Positions 1 to 14,500 of a DNA stretch of 64,000 nt are shown here, one piece after another; the first letter of the stretch is position 1; each line of letters opens with the position of its first letter. The notes under the pieces are model-generated. The model was given only the letters and a program-made list of their open reading frames with translations. It searched no databases and was not told the origin of the DNA. The position numbers were made by a program, and so were the translations under genes. The stretch spans positions 5,160,538 through 5,224,537 of the forward strand of contig BROE01000014.1 of assembly GCA_036571765.1 (NCBI GenBank), read 5' to 3'. This DNA is from Plecoglossus altivelis (taxonomy: Eukaryota; Chordata; Actinopteri; Osmeriformes; Plecoglossidae).

Positions 1-2204
1 GTATGGATATATTGATGGATGAAAGCTGGTTGACTGATGGTCTGTGCTGGGACGAAAACACAGCATGTTGGCAAGTGTCTCTCTGTTCTACTCTCACATT
101 GTAATAAACCTCACATAGACACACAGTTCAGTAGACATCATCCACCACCACTGACTGTCTGTAGGAGCATTAGTGAAATAGCTTGGATGCCCACTCTGCC
201 TCTCAGCAGAGATGAAAGGTGGTCTGCCCATCCCTGCAGCTCAGAGAGAGTTATTACTATGGCCACGTAGGCTTCACTGCTACAGCAAAGACTAATCAAC
301 AGAAACAAAGCAGGCAGCAGTAAATTCTCTCAGCATTTGAACCCTTGTTTGGCATCTGTGACGGTACGATGAGGGTGAAAGTGGTCCTTTCCCCAGACGT
401 CGCCTGCTCACTCTCATTGCCTTTTTACAGCTTCAATACCTGACAGACAGCAATCAGTCTGCCGACAAAAGCAGCAGGGCTGGGGTGTCCTGCTAATCTC
501 TTGATTCTATTGTCCCTGTCATCTGTGGACTAGACTCTCTGACTCTCTTGGCTTGTGGCCAACAGGGTGCGGAGGTGGAAGAGGAGGTTTAAGGGTGCAT
601 CAGGTTTCAGGTAACAGGGCTCCATTGTCTGAGCTGAGTCTGTGGTTGTTGGGATGTTGGTGCGGCGGAGCATGCCGGGGGGGGGGGGGGTGAGGGTAAT
701 GTGATTAACCTTGCTGCCGCTCCGAGCACCTTGCTGGGGAATGGTTATGTCGCTACAGGAGGAGCAGAATGGCAGACTCACCTGGAAAGGACACACACAT
801 CGCATGTCTTGTATTTCACTCTGGCTTGAGAGCACACAGTACGATTTTCTCAAAGCGTAACATCATTCAGCCTTCAGCTGAACAGCGTGTCCCTGCATCA
901 TGGTGATGAGGTTAAATGCTGCGTTGCTAATGTCTGTGACATCACCAAGTGATGTCTGTATGAATTCTATGAAGATTACCAATTCTATGTAATTTGTGCT
1001 TTCCACAGAGGCAAGGCTTATTGTGTGGTCTGATCCACTGTAAACTGTGATTTACAATCAGATCATGCCTGGCAGTTTGTCAAACTTCCAACCACACTGT
1101 CACTCACACTGCATTAGCGAGCAATATGCTGAGTGGGGAGTTACTGTAAAATGGGCCCTCATTTTAATTGATGAAACCGAGATCCCACACTTGAGTCATG
1201 GTTCCCAGACCCAATGACAACCCCAAGTAACCTTTACACATAGTTGAGCTGATCGTTTTACATGCCAGGGCGCCCTAAAATGCCTGCAGTAGGTCATATT
1301 TGTCCTGTCTGATGGGCCCTTTAATCAAATCACCACACTCTCAGGCTACAGTATGGCTCCTTTCCCGTCATGAAGGGGATGATTCTGATATTGTAGGCTT
1401 ACACTGTTGTTCAAATTTGTATTTTTTGTAATTTTTTGTCAAATTTGTACTCATATGTACTCATTCTCAGTCACACATAGAATGAAGCAATGCCAAATAA
1501 GAGGGAGTGTTGTAATGTTGAGTGTCTGTATGGCTCACAGCATGGTCTGTAGTGTGATATTGCTTTTATACAACAGTCATTTATTTCGTTTAAAATAATA
1601 AGCGACAACCGATTATGATTTGTTTGTTTATTTTCTCATTTATTTGTCTCCACTAGCACATAATTGTGGATAACTTCTGCAAGTGGCCTGCGCTGTTGCC
1701 AAGCAACGCATGCATTTTCCTGCACAGTAGCTGACTTTGTGTAGGTTTACTCTTCGTGTTACTGCAGCTATTTTACATCAGGGACAGCCATTAATATTTT
1801 ACTCTGGAAACATGTTCATCTTTGCAGTGTGAAGTTTGTAACAATTTGAAATATATAACAATTGTGTAATTAAAGGCCATTAGAACACCTGTAAAGCGGG
1901 GGGAGATATAGTTATAGTCCCAGACCTGTACTGTAGCAGCACTCATGCAATGTCCAGTCAATTTGCTTCTTCAGGACTATTTGTATACATACTATACTGT
2001 ATACGTTGCACACATTCAAACACAAGGATAAATAGTGAATATAGAAGCACTCAGACCTTCCCTTGTGAGTAGAACTGAAAAGATTTATGGGTTCTCTGAG
2101 TTTTGAATGTGCTTCTCCTCCCCTCCCCCTTTTACCTTTTTCAACCTCTCTGTCCTCTCTGTGTCTCTCTCTTCCTCTCCCCACCCCTCTCTCTTTATCT
2201 GCAG
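1..2204. other. Upstream of osbpl3 coding start, no gene seen
   Basis: No coding exon could be supported here. The open frames are short and lack family resemblance or a consistent splice context. The sequence is probably 5' flank and/or the intron before the first coding exon of osbpl3; a pyrimidine tract ending in an AG at 2203-2204 is the acceptor of that exon. A run of G residues lies near 678-688. Confidence 0.5.
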
Positions 2205-2276
2205 TGAGGTGATGTGCCTGATTGGCCCAAGGCCAACTCCACGCTGACCAAGCAAAGTCCCACTGCCTGCTGGGTA
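2205..2276 (+). promoter_or_regulatory. 5' UTR part of osbpl3 exon with a short upstream ORF
   Basis: The exon opened by the acceptor at 2203-2204 carries 72 nt before the chosen ATG at 2277. An earlier ATG at 2212 is out of frame and stops at 2247 after 11 codons, so it is a possible upstream ORF. The 2277 start was chosen because the frame MGPEERSLAMSQK leads directly into the conserved ORP3 N terminus. An in-frame ATG at codon 10 is an alternative start. Confidence 0.4.
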
Positions 2277-2675
2277 ATGGGCCCAGAGGAGAGGAGCTTG
2301 GCCATGTCTCAGAAGATCTCCTCTCCCTCCCGCAGCAACAGCAGCTCCTCCTCCAAACATGACAGCCGACAGGTAACACCACACCACCTTGTACATCACC
2401 GTAGAATGTTCCAGTCACAAACATTAGCCAGCTCCATCACACATGGCTCAGCACACTATCTTGAGCCTCCAGATCAGCTGTCTTCCACATGGACAGATCG
2501 TTTTTCTGCTACAAAGCCAAGATGGAGTTACTTTTTTGTTGCTGTTGTACTGCTGTTTCCTCCATCATGATCCTTCTTTCTGCCATGTTTCCTCCGCCAG
2601 CGTCTCTCAATGGTGTTTAAATCGCCTGCTTCGTTTGTTGCCAGACCTTTAGAACCAAACAGTTCACTTTTGGGA

Positions 2676-2715
<40 letters not shown>

Positions 2716-2752
2716 CTCCCTCGCTCTCCCTCGCTCTCTTTCTCTCTCTCTG

Positions 2753-2812
<60 letters not shown>

Positions 2813-5532
2813 GTGCCCCTCATGTCTGGTCTGCTGTTAAAGGTAGATACTAGCTATGCAGGAAATACCACCCCTTATCTTGAACAGGAAATTTTTGCCG
2901 AAACGCTGTAAGAGTGGAGATTACAGTAGTGATGCCAAAGTGAGGTTTAAAGATTAAATCCACACTCAAAGGTCCAGGATTTACACACACACACGCACAC
3001 ACACATGCACACACTTACACACAAAGACATAGGGTAAACCTCAGGCCTAGAACTTTCTGGATTGCCTCCAGACTCCTTATCGGTTGCCAGCAGACTCACA
3101 TGTTTGGAATGGTTTATGTTTAATTATCCAATAGGACAAAATCAGCAACTTTGCTTATAACTGGATCCAGATCTCTTAGAGCGGCACCTGCATCATACTG
3201 ACATCACATTGACATCATATTGACATCATGCTGACATCACGCTGGCATCACACTCTGTCACACAGTAGATCATTGTCACTGTACAATATAATAACTATGA
3301 TTTTGCACATTGGAGGGGTTTCCAAATCAAAGGTCTGTGTCCATCTTCTACACGTATAAAACCCCCATCGAATGGCAGAAGTTGTTGAGCTGGTCTCACT
3401 CCATGGGTTTTGCATAATGCCTGGAAGGTTAGACCGTAAGGTTTGAGAGATTTGTGTTTTCAGGGGTGTGGAAGTGTGACCATGGTTCATAGGGGAAGAC
3501 AGAGAATCCAGCTTCTCCCTGTTATGAACACATTGACCTGGATATTAGAGCATAATCCCTAATCTCCTCATTTGGCCGTATTATCAATCTCATTATGTTG
3601 GCATGGGAACTGGATCCTTCCCTGTCTCCCAGCAATACTGTGGAATGATAACTTCCTTTAGACTTGCAAACTATTTCATTTGTTACTTTCCCCATCATGG
3701 TCAAGCGAGCTGTCATCCTATTAAGTATTCCTTTCTCAGAAATCTAATTTTTCCAGAGAATGATCAAACGGTGGTGAGGGTTATGTTTTTGTTTTACCTT
3801 TGAGGTCTTATTAGACTCTTATTACAGAGAGCTAGCCTACACTGTTTTAATGTTGCTCCCCTTATCGGTCAGTGTGTTTTGTAACAATGAATGCCCTGTG
3901 TCAGAGCACACTGCCAGTGCTGGCCTGTGGCTGGATCCACACAGACAAGCAAGTTCCTACGTTTGTGAACTTCACTGACAATGGCAATAAACGGTTTCTG
4001 ATTCTGATTCTGACATACAGTACACTATACTACAGTAAGCAGGCCTACTTAGTGAGAAAAAGTAATGAATCTCCTTTTTTTGTCATTGTGGTTATACCAT
4101 TACTGGGATTATCCGGTGCCAAATTGCCATATCCAGTTCTTTTAATTAATTCAGATAATGTGACAAACATCAGCAAATGCTAGACAGCGTCTAATTTCTA
4201 TATAGTGAAGTAGTCCTTTAAACATTTCCAGGAATATTCATGGTTAGAGTGGAGAATACTGCCCAGGGGGATTGGATTAGTGATCAGAGGAAGATGACAT
4301 TGTGTTATCAAATATCACCTTAATCTGTACTTGTGTTGCGACCAGGCCCTACCTGCTCAGTATAGCCAGGGCTTGATTGTTGTGGATGATGGGATTAAAG
4401 ACAGGAATGGTGAGGTAATAGTACCTTGTGTTACCAACACCAGCCTAGGCCACAACCCTAGTCTCCCCTGACCCCTGCGTGCCCTTCTGATCCAGGACTC
4501 ATCCATGTCTGCCCTTGGGGAGAGGGTAACATCCCCTCCTGGGCAGGGTTCTCCCTAGAGTAGGGGGTGGGAGGTGGTGTGATGATGATGAAGGTCTAAA
4601 AGATTGCACTTCGCCCTAATTATCAATCTCTGTATAGTTCTTGCTCTGACCTTGACCATGACGCTAGCTGTTCACATTAATCATGTTTTCCAAGCTCCTC
4701 AAGGGAGTGGAGTGACTGTGTGTTGACTAGTCATTGTGTGCACGTGTGCATATGTGCGTGCGTGTCCTCTTGTGTCCCTCAGGACAGCTGGGAGATCGTG
4801 GAGGGCTTGCGAGGAGGTCTTGCCAACGTTCAGGAGCCACAGAAACAAGAGGGCTTCATGCTGAAAAGGAGGAAGTGGCCTATGAAAGGCTGGCACAAGG
4901 TAGGAGGATCTCAGGTAGCACACCTGGCCCAGCACCAGATGAAGCTTTCACGCTCTCAAGAATGAGACTTGGCCCTAGACCGCCCACATTCTCTCACCCT
5001 CAGACTGACAAGATTTACGCATTCATAATCCCATTTCGATTCCATTCCCAAATCACACTGTACTGTTTACAAGTGTATGTTTCCTTAATGTTCCTTCGGC
5101 TTGCTGGGAAATCTGACATCAGTCAGCTGTGCTTTCGACTAATTGAATGAGGCGATGAATTGCTTCCCCTCTCAGAGTAACGCAGAGCATGTCCTGGGTC
5201 GATGCCTTGTGTCTCCCCTCTCTCTAAAAGAGTTTCTCCTCGTGCAATGACATTGACTAGACATCCCCCAGTGTTTCTGGAAGATGCATTAGCTGATGAC
5301 CTGCTGGTCAGTAGTGTGCGTGGATTCCCAGCCTTTGGAGTGGGTTCTGTATAGCAGTCCTAGTGTTCACAGGCAGGGTTCAGGCCTGGACCTCACAGTT
5401 TGTTTCCTTTCTCTGCCCAGCCTGTTTTAATGCTCCCATTGATGTGACGCCAGGACATAAACACTAGATAGAAGGCAGACCGTGAGTGCGTGCATGAGAG
5501 CGAGTATTTGTGGGAGAGGCGGAGGTCGGTAT

Positions 5533-5578
<46 letters not shown>

Positions 5579-8500
5579 AAGAGTGAGGGAAAAGAGAAAG
5601 GAGGATAGTGATAATGATACCGTTGGAGGGAGAATGACCAATGTGTCAGAGTACAGACAACTCGCATATTAACAGCACAGGAAACAATCCATCCAAGTTA
5701 CCAAGTTAGGGTGCGTTTGAGCCTGCTCACACAGTATGATGTGTTTCTCACCCCCATCATCTCTCTTTCTCTCCTCTTTTGCTTTCTCCCTCACACGTTC
5801 TTTTCTCTCGTTCTTATTCTCTCTTTTTCCTCTCCCTCCCTGCCTTGCTCACGCGCTCTGTATCTCTCTCTTTTGTCTCTCTACAGAGGTATTTCTTTTT
5901 GGACAAGGGCATCCTGAAGTATGCCAAGTGTGGCGCTGATGTGAGTACAAAGGCTCCTGTCTTCTTGTCTAGAAGGAACTGCCAATCAGGGATGGTTAGG
6001 AATAAAGACACGATAGGTGCTGTCACTAATCTAGAATATCTGGATGATACCTACTCTCTCATTAAAAAAGCCCCCATGCCTGTTCAGTTCAACCACTCCT
6101 ATTTAAATGTTACATAATCACAACCATACTGTGTCTTTCAGGTTAGTGAGAGGCTTGTATATACTTGGTGATTTTATTGGAGCGGCTGTAAATCAAACAT
6201 ACACACATAAAGGTTGTCTGAAGTGTTATTATACAAGTCCGCCAAAGAGAAAGTAAACTGTGACTCTGAAAGTCATCTTTGGGTTGCAACAGGGTTTGCT
6301 AACTGTGTGACTGTGAGCATGGTGTTGCTGGACTGTTAGTTGAAGGTTGTCAATGTGTTGACTTCCCCCGACTCAGATTCAGAAGGGGAAGCTGCATGGT
6401 CGCATCGACGTGGGCCTCTCCGTCATGGCCATTAAGAAGAAAGCTAAGTGCATTGATCTCGACGCAGAGGAGAACATCTATCACCTGAAGGTAAAGAACG
6501 TGGCCGACAACAATAAACGATCTGACCTTTATGAGTCATAATTGTCTGTTCTGATTCTGCGGGACAGTTCTTCTTTTAAACGGGTCCTGTAGCTGCGAAA
6601 GTAGAACAGAGAAGAAGAATCACAGCAACGCTCTGACTGCAGCTTGTGTGGATGTTCCCCTCTATTTGCCTGTCCTTGAGGTGGATACTGACCACAGTCT
6701 CTATCCCCACCACCCACCCTCTGTCCCCTACAGATCAAGTCCCAGGAGGTATTTGATGAATGGGTATCTAAGCTGCGCCACCACCGGCTGTATCGGCAGA
6801 ATGAGATAGCCATGTACCCCCAAGAGAAGGCCTTCTACTACCCCCACTTCCCCCCCCCTGGCTCCCCCAGCAGGGTAGACGGGGCAGCTATGAGAAAGGT
6901 ACCGCACTGTACTGCACCTGAAACTGCCTCTCTCAAATGGATGTCATTATATTCATCAAACACTTGATGAAATGCTATCACAGTGAGTGATAGCATTTCA
7001 GATTTATAATGGTCAATTTGTGCATTGTCTTTCTTAGTATCCTACGTACAATTTCTAAGTGACCTTGTAGTATATTGAGTGTGTGAATATTTAATTTGAG
7101 GGTGCTTGACATGTTATGTATGGTCCAGCGTGCCTCTATAGCCAGACAAGGTTCTGCCCCAGCATCAGGCTCCTTCCCGGTCAACTGCACCAGTCAGTCC
7201 AAGGTCGCCGCCTGGCTCCAGTCCTCCAGTGACATGGACAAGTGCTCCAAAGGTAAATTATCTTTTGGCAGTTTTACTCATGCAGGTCGCTCACGCACTC
7301 GCTGACCCCCTTTTACTTTGATTTGCTATCTACCTTTGCTCGTCTGTCTCTGATTCTCTCTCTACCTCTGTCTCTCTCTATGTCTCCCCTTGTTTCTCGA
7401 TTGCTGTCTTTCTCTCCCTGGCTCTGTCTCGCCCCCCTCTCCCTCTCCAGACCTGTCATTGTGTGAGTCCTACCTGCTGGAGCTCAACCACCTGCTGAAG
7501 AGTATGGAGGTCCTCCATCGCACATACTCAGCTCCGGCCATCAATGCCCTGCAGGTGAGCCTTCAGTAATCCCCCCTTCCCCCATCTGACCCCCCCCCCT
7601 TTTCCCCTCTGATGTTATGCAACCCCTCTGCTTCTATTACATAACACCACAGAGTCAAACCCACAGAATACATGAATGTCTTTAATGTAGGTTGTGTTTG
7701 GACACATACAATCCTTGTTCAAGATTTCACCTTATAACTCTGATACTGGAAAACTGATTTTAGGTTTGTAAATTCTCCAGGTCTGTAGTACCAGTAACCT
7801 TGGTATTCTTAGAACCAATTGTCTTCATTTTAGTTTGACAGGAATATATTTTTACACCATTCAGATGGTTTTGTAATATCTTCCTTGTCAGCCCACAGCC
7901 AAAGATAGACATTAAGCTTTCCTCTGTCAGCCTGCAAGACACATTTGTTCAAGGATGGTAATATAATCATTGTATTTCTTCTCTGTGTTCTAAAGGCTTC
8001 TATGTATGACAGCCCCAAAAAGGAAAAAAGAGCTCCAAGAAAATGGCGTGTAAAAAACTACAACAACAAAGATGCCAAATCAACTCTTCAGGTAGAGGAA
8101 GTGAAGCAGGAAGCTTTCAGTTAATTCTCTCCAAACTCAGCACAAAATGCCTTCCCTCCGATGTCCTTCCTTTATAACTCTCTACCACTGTACTTATTTC
8201 CTTACTTTCCATTTTGTTCTCTCTTTCTCTTCTTTTCTTTTCTTTCCAAGGTACCCAGCTGCATCTCCTCAGGCTCCATCCGCCTGCATGCCTCCAACCC
8301 CAACCTCTCCACAGCAGCTCTGGGGAATGAGAAGACTTACACCGAACCCCTGGACTCCCCAATCGACGTAGCCAAGCTGCAGGAAGACTTCTGTCGTGTT
8401 GCCAGCAACTGTGAGTCAGTAAGGCGTCATAGCGAGCTGGCCATTTTAATTGGAGTGGGTTTGATCCTGATTGGATGTGACAGTCATGTTTTTGACTGTC

Positions 8501-11500
8501 TGCCTGATTTTCCTGGAGAACTCAACTCCGTCAAAGTTCCTTCTCTCTCCCCGAAGTACTCGGTTTTTATGCCTGCGTGCCCAAGTCTGCCTTATTTGCA
8601 AGTAAGATTACGAACCGTGTCGTTATTAATGAATCGAACTTACGTTCCTGGTGTGACAGCTGCTAATTACTTGTAGTTTGTCACATGTTCTACTCATTTG
8701 AGTTGTGGGATGTGGCTTCTTAACCTTTCTACTGGCAGCATTGCTAAGTGGGAAGTTTTAGGCTCATAAACCTGTGAGGCTGGCAAGCAATGCTTGTTAA
8801 AAGCTCAGTAAATAGATAATTACTCTGTAGTTGTGTGACCAGGCCCATTTCTTTCTCTGTGTCTGAGGCCAGAATGGCTTTTAGAGTGTACCCAATTTAT
8901 TTGGTGAATTTTTATAATAGTTGTTTTTTTACCATTATGCCTGATAATGGATATTCACGCTTTCATTTAGAACACCAACTCAGATAATATGAGAATAGCT
9001 AATTCCCCAGATATGAGACAATACCATTTTGTCTCCGATTGATTCCATATAATGCATGCAGAGAATTTCTGGTCCAGTCACAATGGCGATGTAAGAGCTC
9101 TACTAGCTGCTGTGAGCATGGATGGGAATAAGGGAATGACGATTAGCTGTGATGGAGCGACAGGAAGCCCAAGGTCATCCCTGTCAAACCAGCCTCAGTA
9201 ATAACGTGCAGTGGTACGGGAAGATACGAGGCTTGATAGTATGGAGAGGAAACCCCAGGTTTGATGATGATCTTTTTGTTTTTTCCATTTCCGCTTTTTT
9301 TCTTTCTCTTACGTGCCATCTCATTATCGGTTCTTTACCTATCTTACTCTTTCAACCTCTCTATTTTGCTTTTTCTCTTCTTTGCCACTCACTATTTTTC
9401 ATGTCTATACCTTTCTCTGTCTCTCTCCTAGTGCACAGCACTATGAAGGTAGCTCTTAGCTCTCTTACTGCAGAGAGGGAGAGGTTAAAACAAGTGCTGG
9501 ACAACGACACCTGCCCCCCTACCTCCCCACAGATCCTGGGACTGAAAAATGCGCTGACCTCTGTAAGTACTAAGAAAACAGTCAGTCACGCACACACACG
9601 CATGCACTTACCACCAGACACACGTAAACCACTCTGTCCTCCCAGCTAACTTTTTAGTTAAAGAAAATAAAGCATTGGCCTTTAGTAGCTGTACTCTCCT
9701 TTCTGACTTGCAAAGGGCTTCCTAACACCTTGTCCTCCCACATTCGTTGTCAAATGTGACACACCAGTGCAAGGCTGCTGACAAGCCTCTCTGTGGATTA
9801 CTGGATCTTGGTGTGTGGGTGGAGTGATGTGTGCCCACCTGAACAAAGAGCAAACACACAGCTCTGTCCTCTCTGGCTTCTCTCCTCCTACCCAGAGTCT
9901 GCTTCCAGTGTGCCTGAAAGACACTTACTTTCATGCTGATTTGTGCTTCCCACAAGGAACGGTCCTCTGCTAGCATGAAGGGGGGAGTAGGGGGGGGGAA
10001 TAATGGTGTTATGTCTAGCCATCTGTAGGTAACCTGCTAACGTTTCACAGTTGACTGTATTTATTTACACCCTTGGAGTAACACCTTTCCCCGCACCAAT
10101 TATTGTAACTCATAATGAAATTCTATCATGGTTTACTTTTCAAGGTTTTTGAGGTTCTTCCCCTTTCACATTACCATTAGTTTTTTTTAGTTGGTTTAGA
10201 TCCATTTTTCTGAGGTCATAGGAGTTCATTATATTTCATCTATTCTGTGCCTACTGATATTCTTATGTTTGTAAGTGTTTTTAAAAATGAATGGAAAATG
10301 TTAATTTCCAAAACAGATGTAGAGAAGGAGTATCTTCACACAAAATACAGCAGTTTTTGGGGGGCTATGGTGGGTAGTTGTATGTTGAGGTTGTGGGTGG
10401 ACTTAACATTGTTTTCCTTAAGCAATCCATCTGAACACTGGTCATTTCACTGGTTGTTTTTCCAGGCCATAGCCCAGAATTCTGATTTGAGAGAACGTCT
10501 GTGCAAGATTCATGCTGAGTCACGCCTCGTAGAACCCACTGTCCATATGAACCTCTCAGATTCCCTCCAGGTGGGTGAAGGATATATATAATAAGATCAC
10601 CCTTCCCCATCATCATCACAATAATCCTCACGATCATTTTTATCATTCTTGTCATCATTCCATGGAAGGTTGTAGAGAACCGCCCTCATCTGGTTCTCAT
10701 CTCGCTGATAATAGCATCTCCCACTTGTCACGAAGCATAAATGTTTGTTGTTTTAAATGTAAAACGTCCTTCCGTCAACAGTTAAGTGGAGCAGTTCTCC
10801 TCCCAGGGCAGATTTAATTTCCTTGGAGTAATCACTTTCATTTGGTTCATCAGACGTGCTGATGTGAAAGCACAAACCGATTTGGTTAATCAAGTCCCCG
10901 GACATGTCTTGAACTCACAGGCTGGGTTTGTTGTCCTGAGGCCAGTCCCCTGAGATAAGCGATCTCCTAATTGAGGCGTCAAATAATCAACACGTACGCA
11001 ATACTTCCAGCCTCGTAGTATCACACTTTGTTTGTTGACTTTGGTTTCTTTGTGTTCTTCAGCCGGTTGTGTTTTATTTGTTTTTATGAGTTGCCAGACG
11101 AATTTCTCAAACTGTTGTGTGGGATGATTCCATATTAGCTATTTATGCAAAGTCTTTAAACCTGGGTATTATTTTGTTTGTTTCTCTTTTAAGCTTCTTT
11201 CTATTTAGTTGAATGGCTCTGAATATAAACCTGATTGACATTTTGTCTCTAAGGAACAAGACTCAACGGATGCTTCCCACCCCCTTGTTCATCAGCTCTC
11301 CAATGAAAGCCGAGCATCCATCACAGAGTCTGAGTTCTTCGATGCACAAGAAGTTCTGCTGTCAGCCAGCTCTTCCGAGAATGAGGTCAGTACTTGCTCT
11401 GCTTCCCTGAAGGGAGGGGTCAAGGTTACACCTAGCTGTCTCAAAATGTCAAGTTGGACCTCCCCTTCTTGCAGTTGGGCCTGCAAGAAGGGGAGGTGGA

Positions 11501-14500
11501 TCTGGCACTGTCAGACACATCTGCCCTTGCATATGCCTTTGCCTCCAAAGATAGACACCCCCCCCCCCTAACCATAGACTTTCACTTCCAGCATACTGAC
11601 TGTAAGTAGAAAAAAGAACATGCTGCTGAGCCAAAAGCATGTGGAGGTGTCTCATTAAGTCTGATGTGTGTCTTAGACTAAATGTTCCTCCTGTAGCACC
11701 CTGCTCCTCCTCTGCCTATTTCCTGGTCAGTTCAGGAAGGCGCTCCAGCTGAAGAAATGTGAAAATATACTTAATTACTCCCATCTAAAAATACCTGTGA
11801 AGAGATGTGGTGCAAATGTGTCATGAGCTCCTGAGGGAATGTTGAGCCCCCCCCCCCCATCCCCTGTGCCTTGTCTCCTCAAATCCCCTCTGTTGTGACA
11901 GGAAGTTGAAAGACACTTGGCAGCACAGTGCCCAGTGAGTGTAGGTGGGTGGTATTGAAAGGTGTATTTTACCTGTGGCTGATCTGCTGTAATAACACCT
12001 CATGTTCTTCAGGCCTCAGAGGATGACTCATACATCAGCGACATAAGCGACAACATCTCCATGGACAACTTCAGCAACGAGACAGAAAGCGAGAGACCAA
12101 ACTTAGGTGCTTTTCACGCGCGTAGCTCAGTTTTCTTTCACCACGCAATCTCTTGGAACAAATGTGTGGACCGTGACCTTTGACCTTCTCCATCTTGACT
12201 TCTGACCTCCTCTGACCTCTGTCCTGTCAGGCTGTGTGGAGAACGGCACTTGTGTGAGCCAGCGGCGGTCTCGTCTCCCAGCGCCTAGCCCTAACACCAG
12301 CACCGTCAGCCTGTGGAACATCTTGAAAAACAACATCGGCAAGGACCTTTCCAAGGTGGCCATGCCGGTGCAACTGAACGAACCCCTTAACACCCTGCAG
12401 AGACTGTGCGAGGAGCTGGAGTACAGCGAGCTTCTGGAAAAAGCTGCCAGCACTCAAGACCCCTTTGAACGCATGGTGAGAAAGGAATATGTGGGATAAC
12501 ATGCAGCAGTGTGTTTGAGAAAACCGTACCCTCTTAGTTAATACAGATAGGACAACCTAACAAGCACAATAGCTAACAGAGTGAAACGTAACGCTTTTCA
12601 AAAAACATGCACTCTCGGCCATGTCAAAAGTGCAAAGCATGTGTGGCACAAAATCTCTGAATGATGGCCAAGTCTCCCAAATGCTAAAAGCAGAGTGGAG
12701 TGTCAGTTAAAGAAAGACGTTGGCGTCCTGTGTATGATCAATGGCATACATCAGTGAACAAGGACATGCACAGGTGCAGTAAATATATTGTACAAATGAT
12801 TGAACGGTTTCTCTGCCTCACCATGCTGCATCACCAGCAGTGGAATTGGCCCATCAATCCACAGTTGTGCATTAGTAACACAGACACACATCCCTCGCCC
12901 TCTCCACCATCCCCCACACTAGCCTCTACTCCTTGTCTTCCGCACCACCCATGTTGATAGTGGCATGTGGTTTGTTTGTCTTGGCGTAGCATGGAGAGGG
13001 CAGCTACCCTTGTCTGGTGGTAGACTGTTGATATAATGAACTGGCAGAGCAGCTTTCGCTTTATTCTGCATGTGGACCTGATGTTGAGTGCTCCTGTCTC
13101 TGTGCCAGAGTTGGCTTTTACAAGAACTTGCATACCGACCTTATGTGGGGCGATCTTACAATCTGTTAGACTCAAATGGTAGAAATGATAGCTTCCTGGA
13201 AAAAAATCGAAACGGAATTTCAGCCACGATGATTGGTTTATAAGGAGCTTATCAAAAGGGCAGTTTGGCACAAACTCCACTAAGTCCTCCTGACCTCCAA
13301 ATCGTCTGGAGATAATGCGCTGTGTGGAGCACTTAAAGTTCACTTAGAGCTCCATGAGTTGTTAATGTTTCATTAACAATATCAAACATAATGAACTGTG
13401 GTGTGTTTGAACTATGCAGGTGTACATTGCCACGTTTGCAGTTTCGGGCTATGCATCCAGTCACCACAGAGCTGGAGGAAAGCCTTTTAACCCAGTGCTG
13501 GGAGAGACCTACGAGTGTGACCGGCCAGACAAGGGATTCCGCTTTGTGGCAGAACAGGTACATACCTTGAAGATGATGATTTGCATGGTTTGATTTCATT
13601 AGCTGCCATTTTTACCACTTTGCTTTCCTCGGTGTGTCCTGTCAGGTCAGTCATCACCCACCAATATCAGCGTGCCATGCTGAGTCTAAGAATTTTTTGT
13701 TTTGGCAAGGTAGGCGAACGTGTTGCTTCTCTGCTAAATATTGATAGGCCCATACACAAGCCCCAGGCTACTGTGGACCTCTTTAAAGCATTCATCCTTT
13801 TGTATATTCTGTGATTGATGCCTTCAGACATGAGGTGGAAAAACAAGTTCTGGGGCAAGTCAATGGAGATTGTTCCTGTAGGCACCACCCATGTCACTCT
13901 CCCCGGGTGAGTCCATAGAGGCATACACACATAAGCCTCATGAACACACTTACAAATAGAAAAATAGACACACATGCAGGCACGCCCTCATCTCTGTGTC
14001 CTCCTCTTCCAGATTTGGAGATCATTATGAGTGGAACAAGGTGACCTCCTGCATCCATAACATCCTGAGTGGACAGCGCTGGATTGAGCACTATGGAGAG
14101 ATCTCCATCAAGAACTCCAGCAGTGATATATGCCAGTGCAAGATAACATTCGTCAAGGTGAGGAGACCCCTCCGCCCCTTCACAGCAGCATGCTCTTCTC
14201 TGTGTTGCTGCATACAGAACATTGTCCTCCTGAGGCCTTAGTACAATAACGTGTAAATTAGGACATGTTTGCTTATATGTCTGTGTGTCCTCTGACAGTA
14301 GGTAAAAGTTAAATGCTGCTTCCATTAGCCATCGCTTTTACAGGTTGTGTTAGTGTAGTTTGTCACATTCCGTGTAGAGGTCATCTCTGTGTTTGGTTGA
14401 GAGGGTCTGGTGCTCCTTGCCAAGAATGAGGTAATTGGTTGCCGTGTCTGGAGAGTTGAAAGGCCTCCTGATGTTAGGAAGGATACCAGGTTCAAACATC

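Noticed and set aside
530..853. Open frame on the minus strand in the first kilobase
   Set aside because: No family resemblance, no splice context and an odd composition; treated as chance.
3983..4013. AATAAACGG followed by CTGATTCTGATTCTG, like the 3' end of a fish LINE
   Set aside because: Only the tail-like motif is visible; no reverse transcriptase sequence upstream, so no element is called.
8161..8676. Longer plus-strand frame over osbpl3 exon 8251-8410
   Set aside because: It is the real exon read through into both flanking introns; only 8251-8410 has splice sites and ORP3 similarity.
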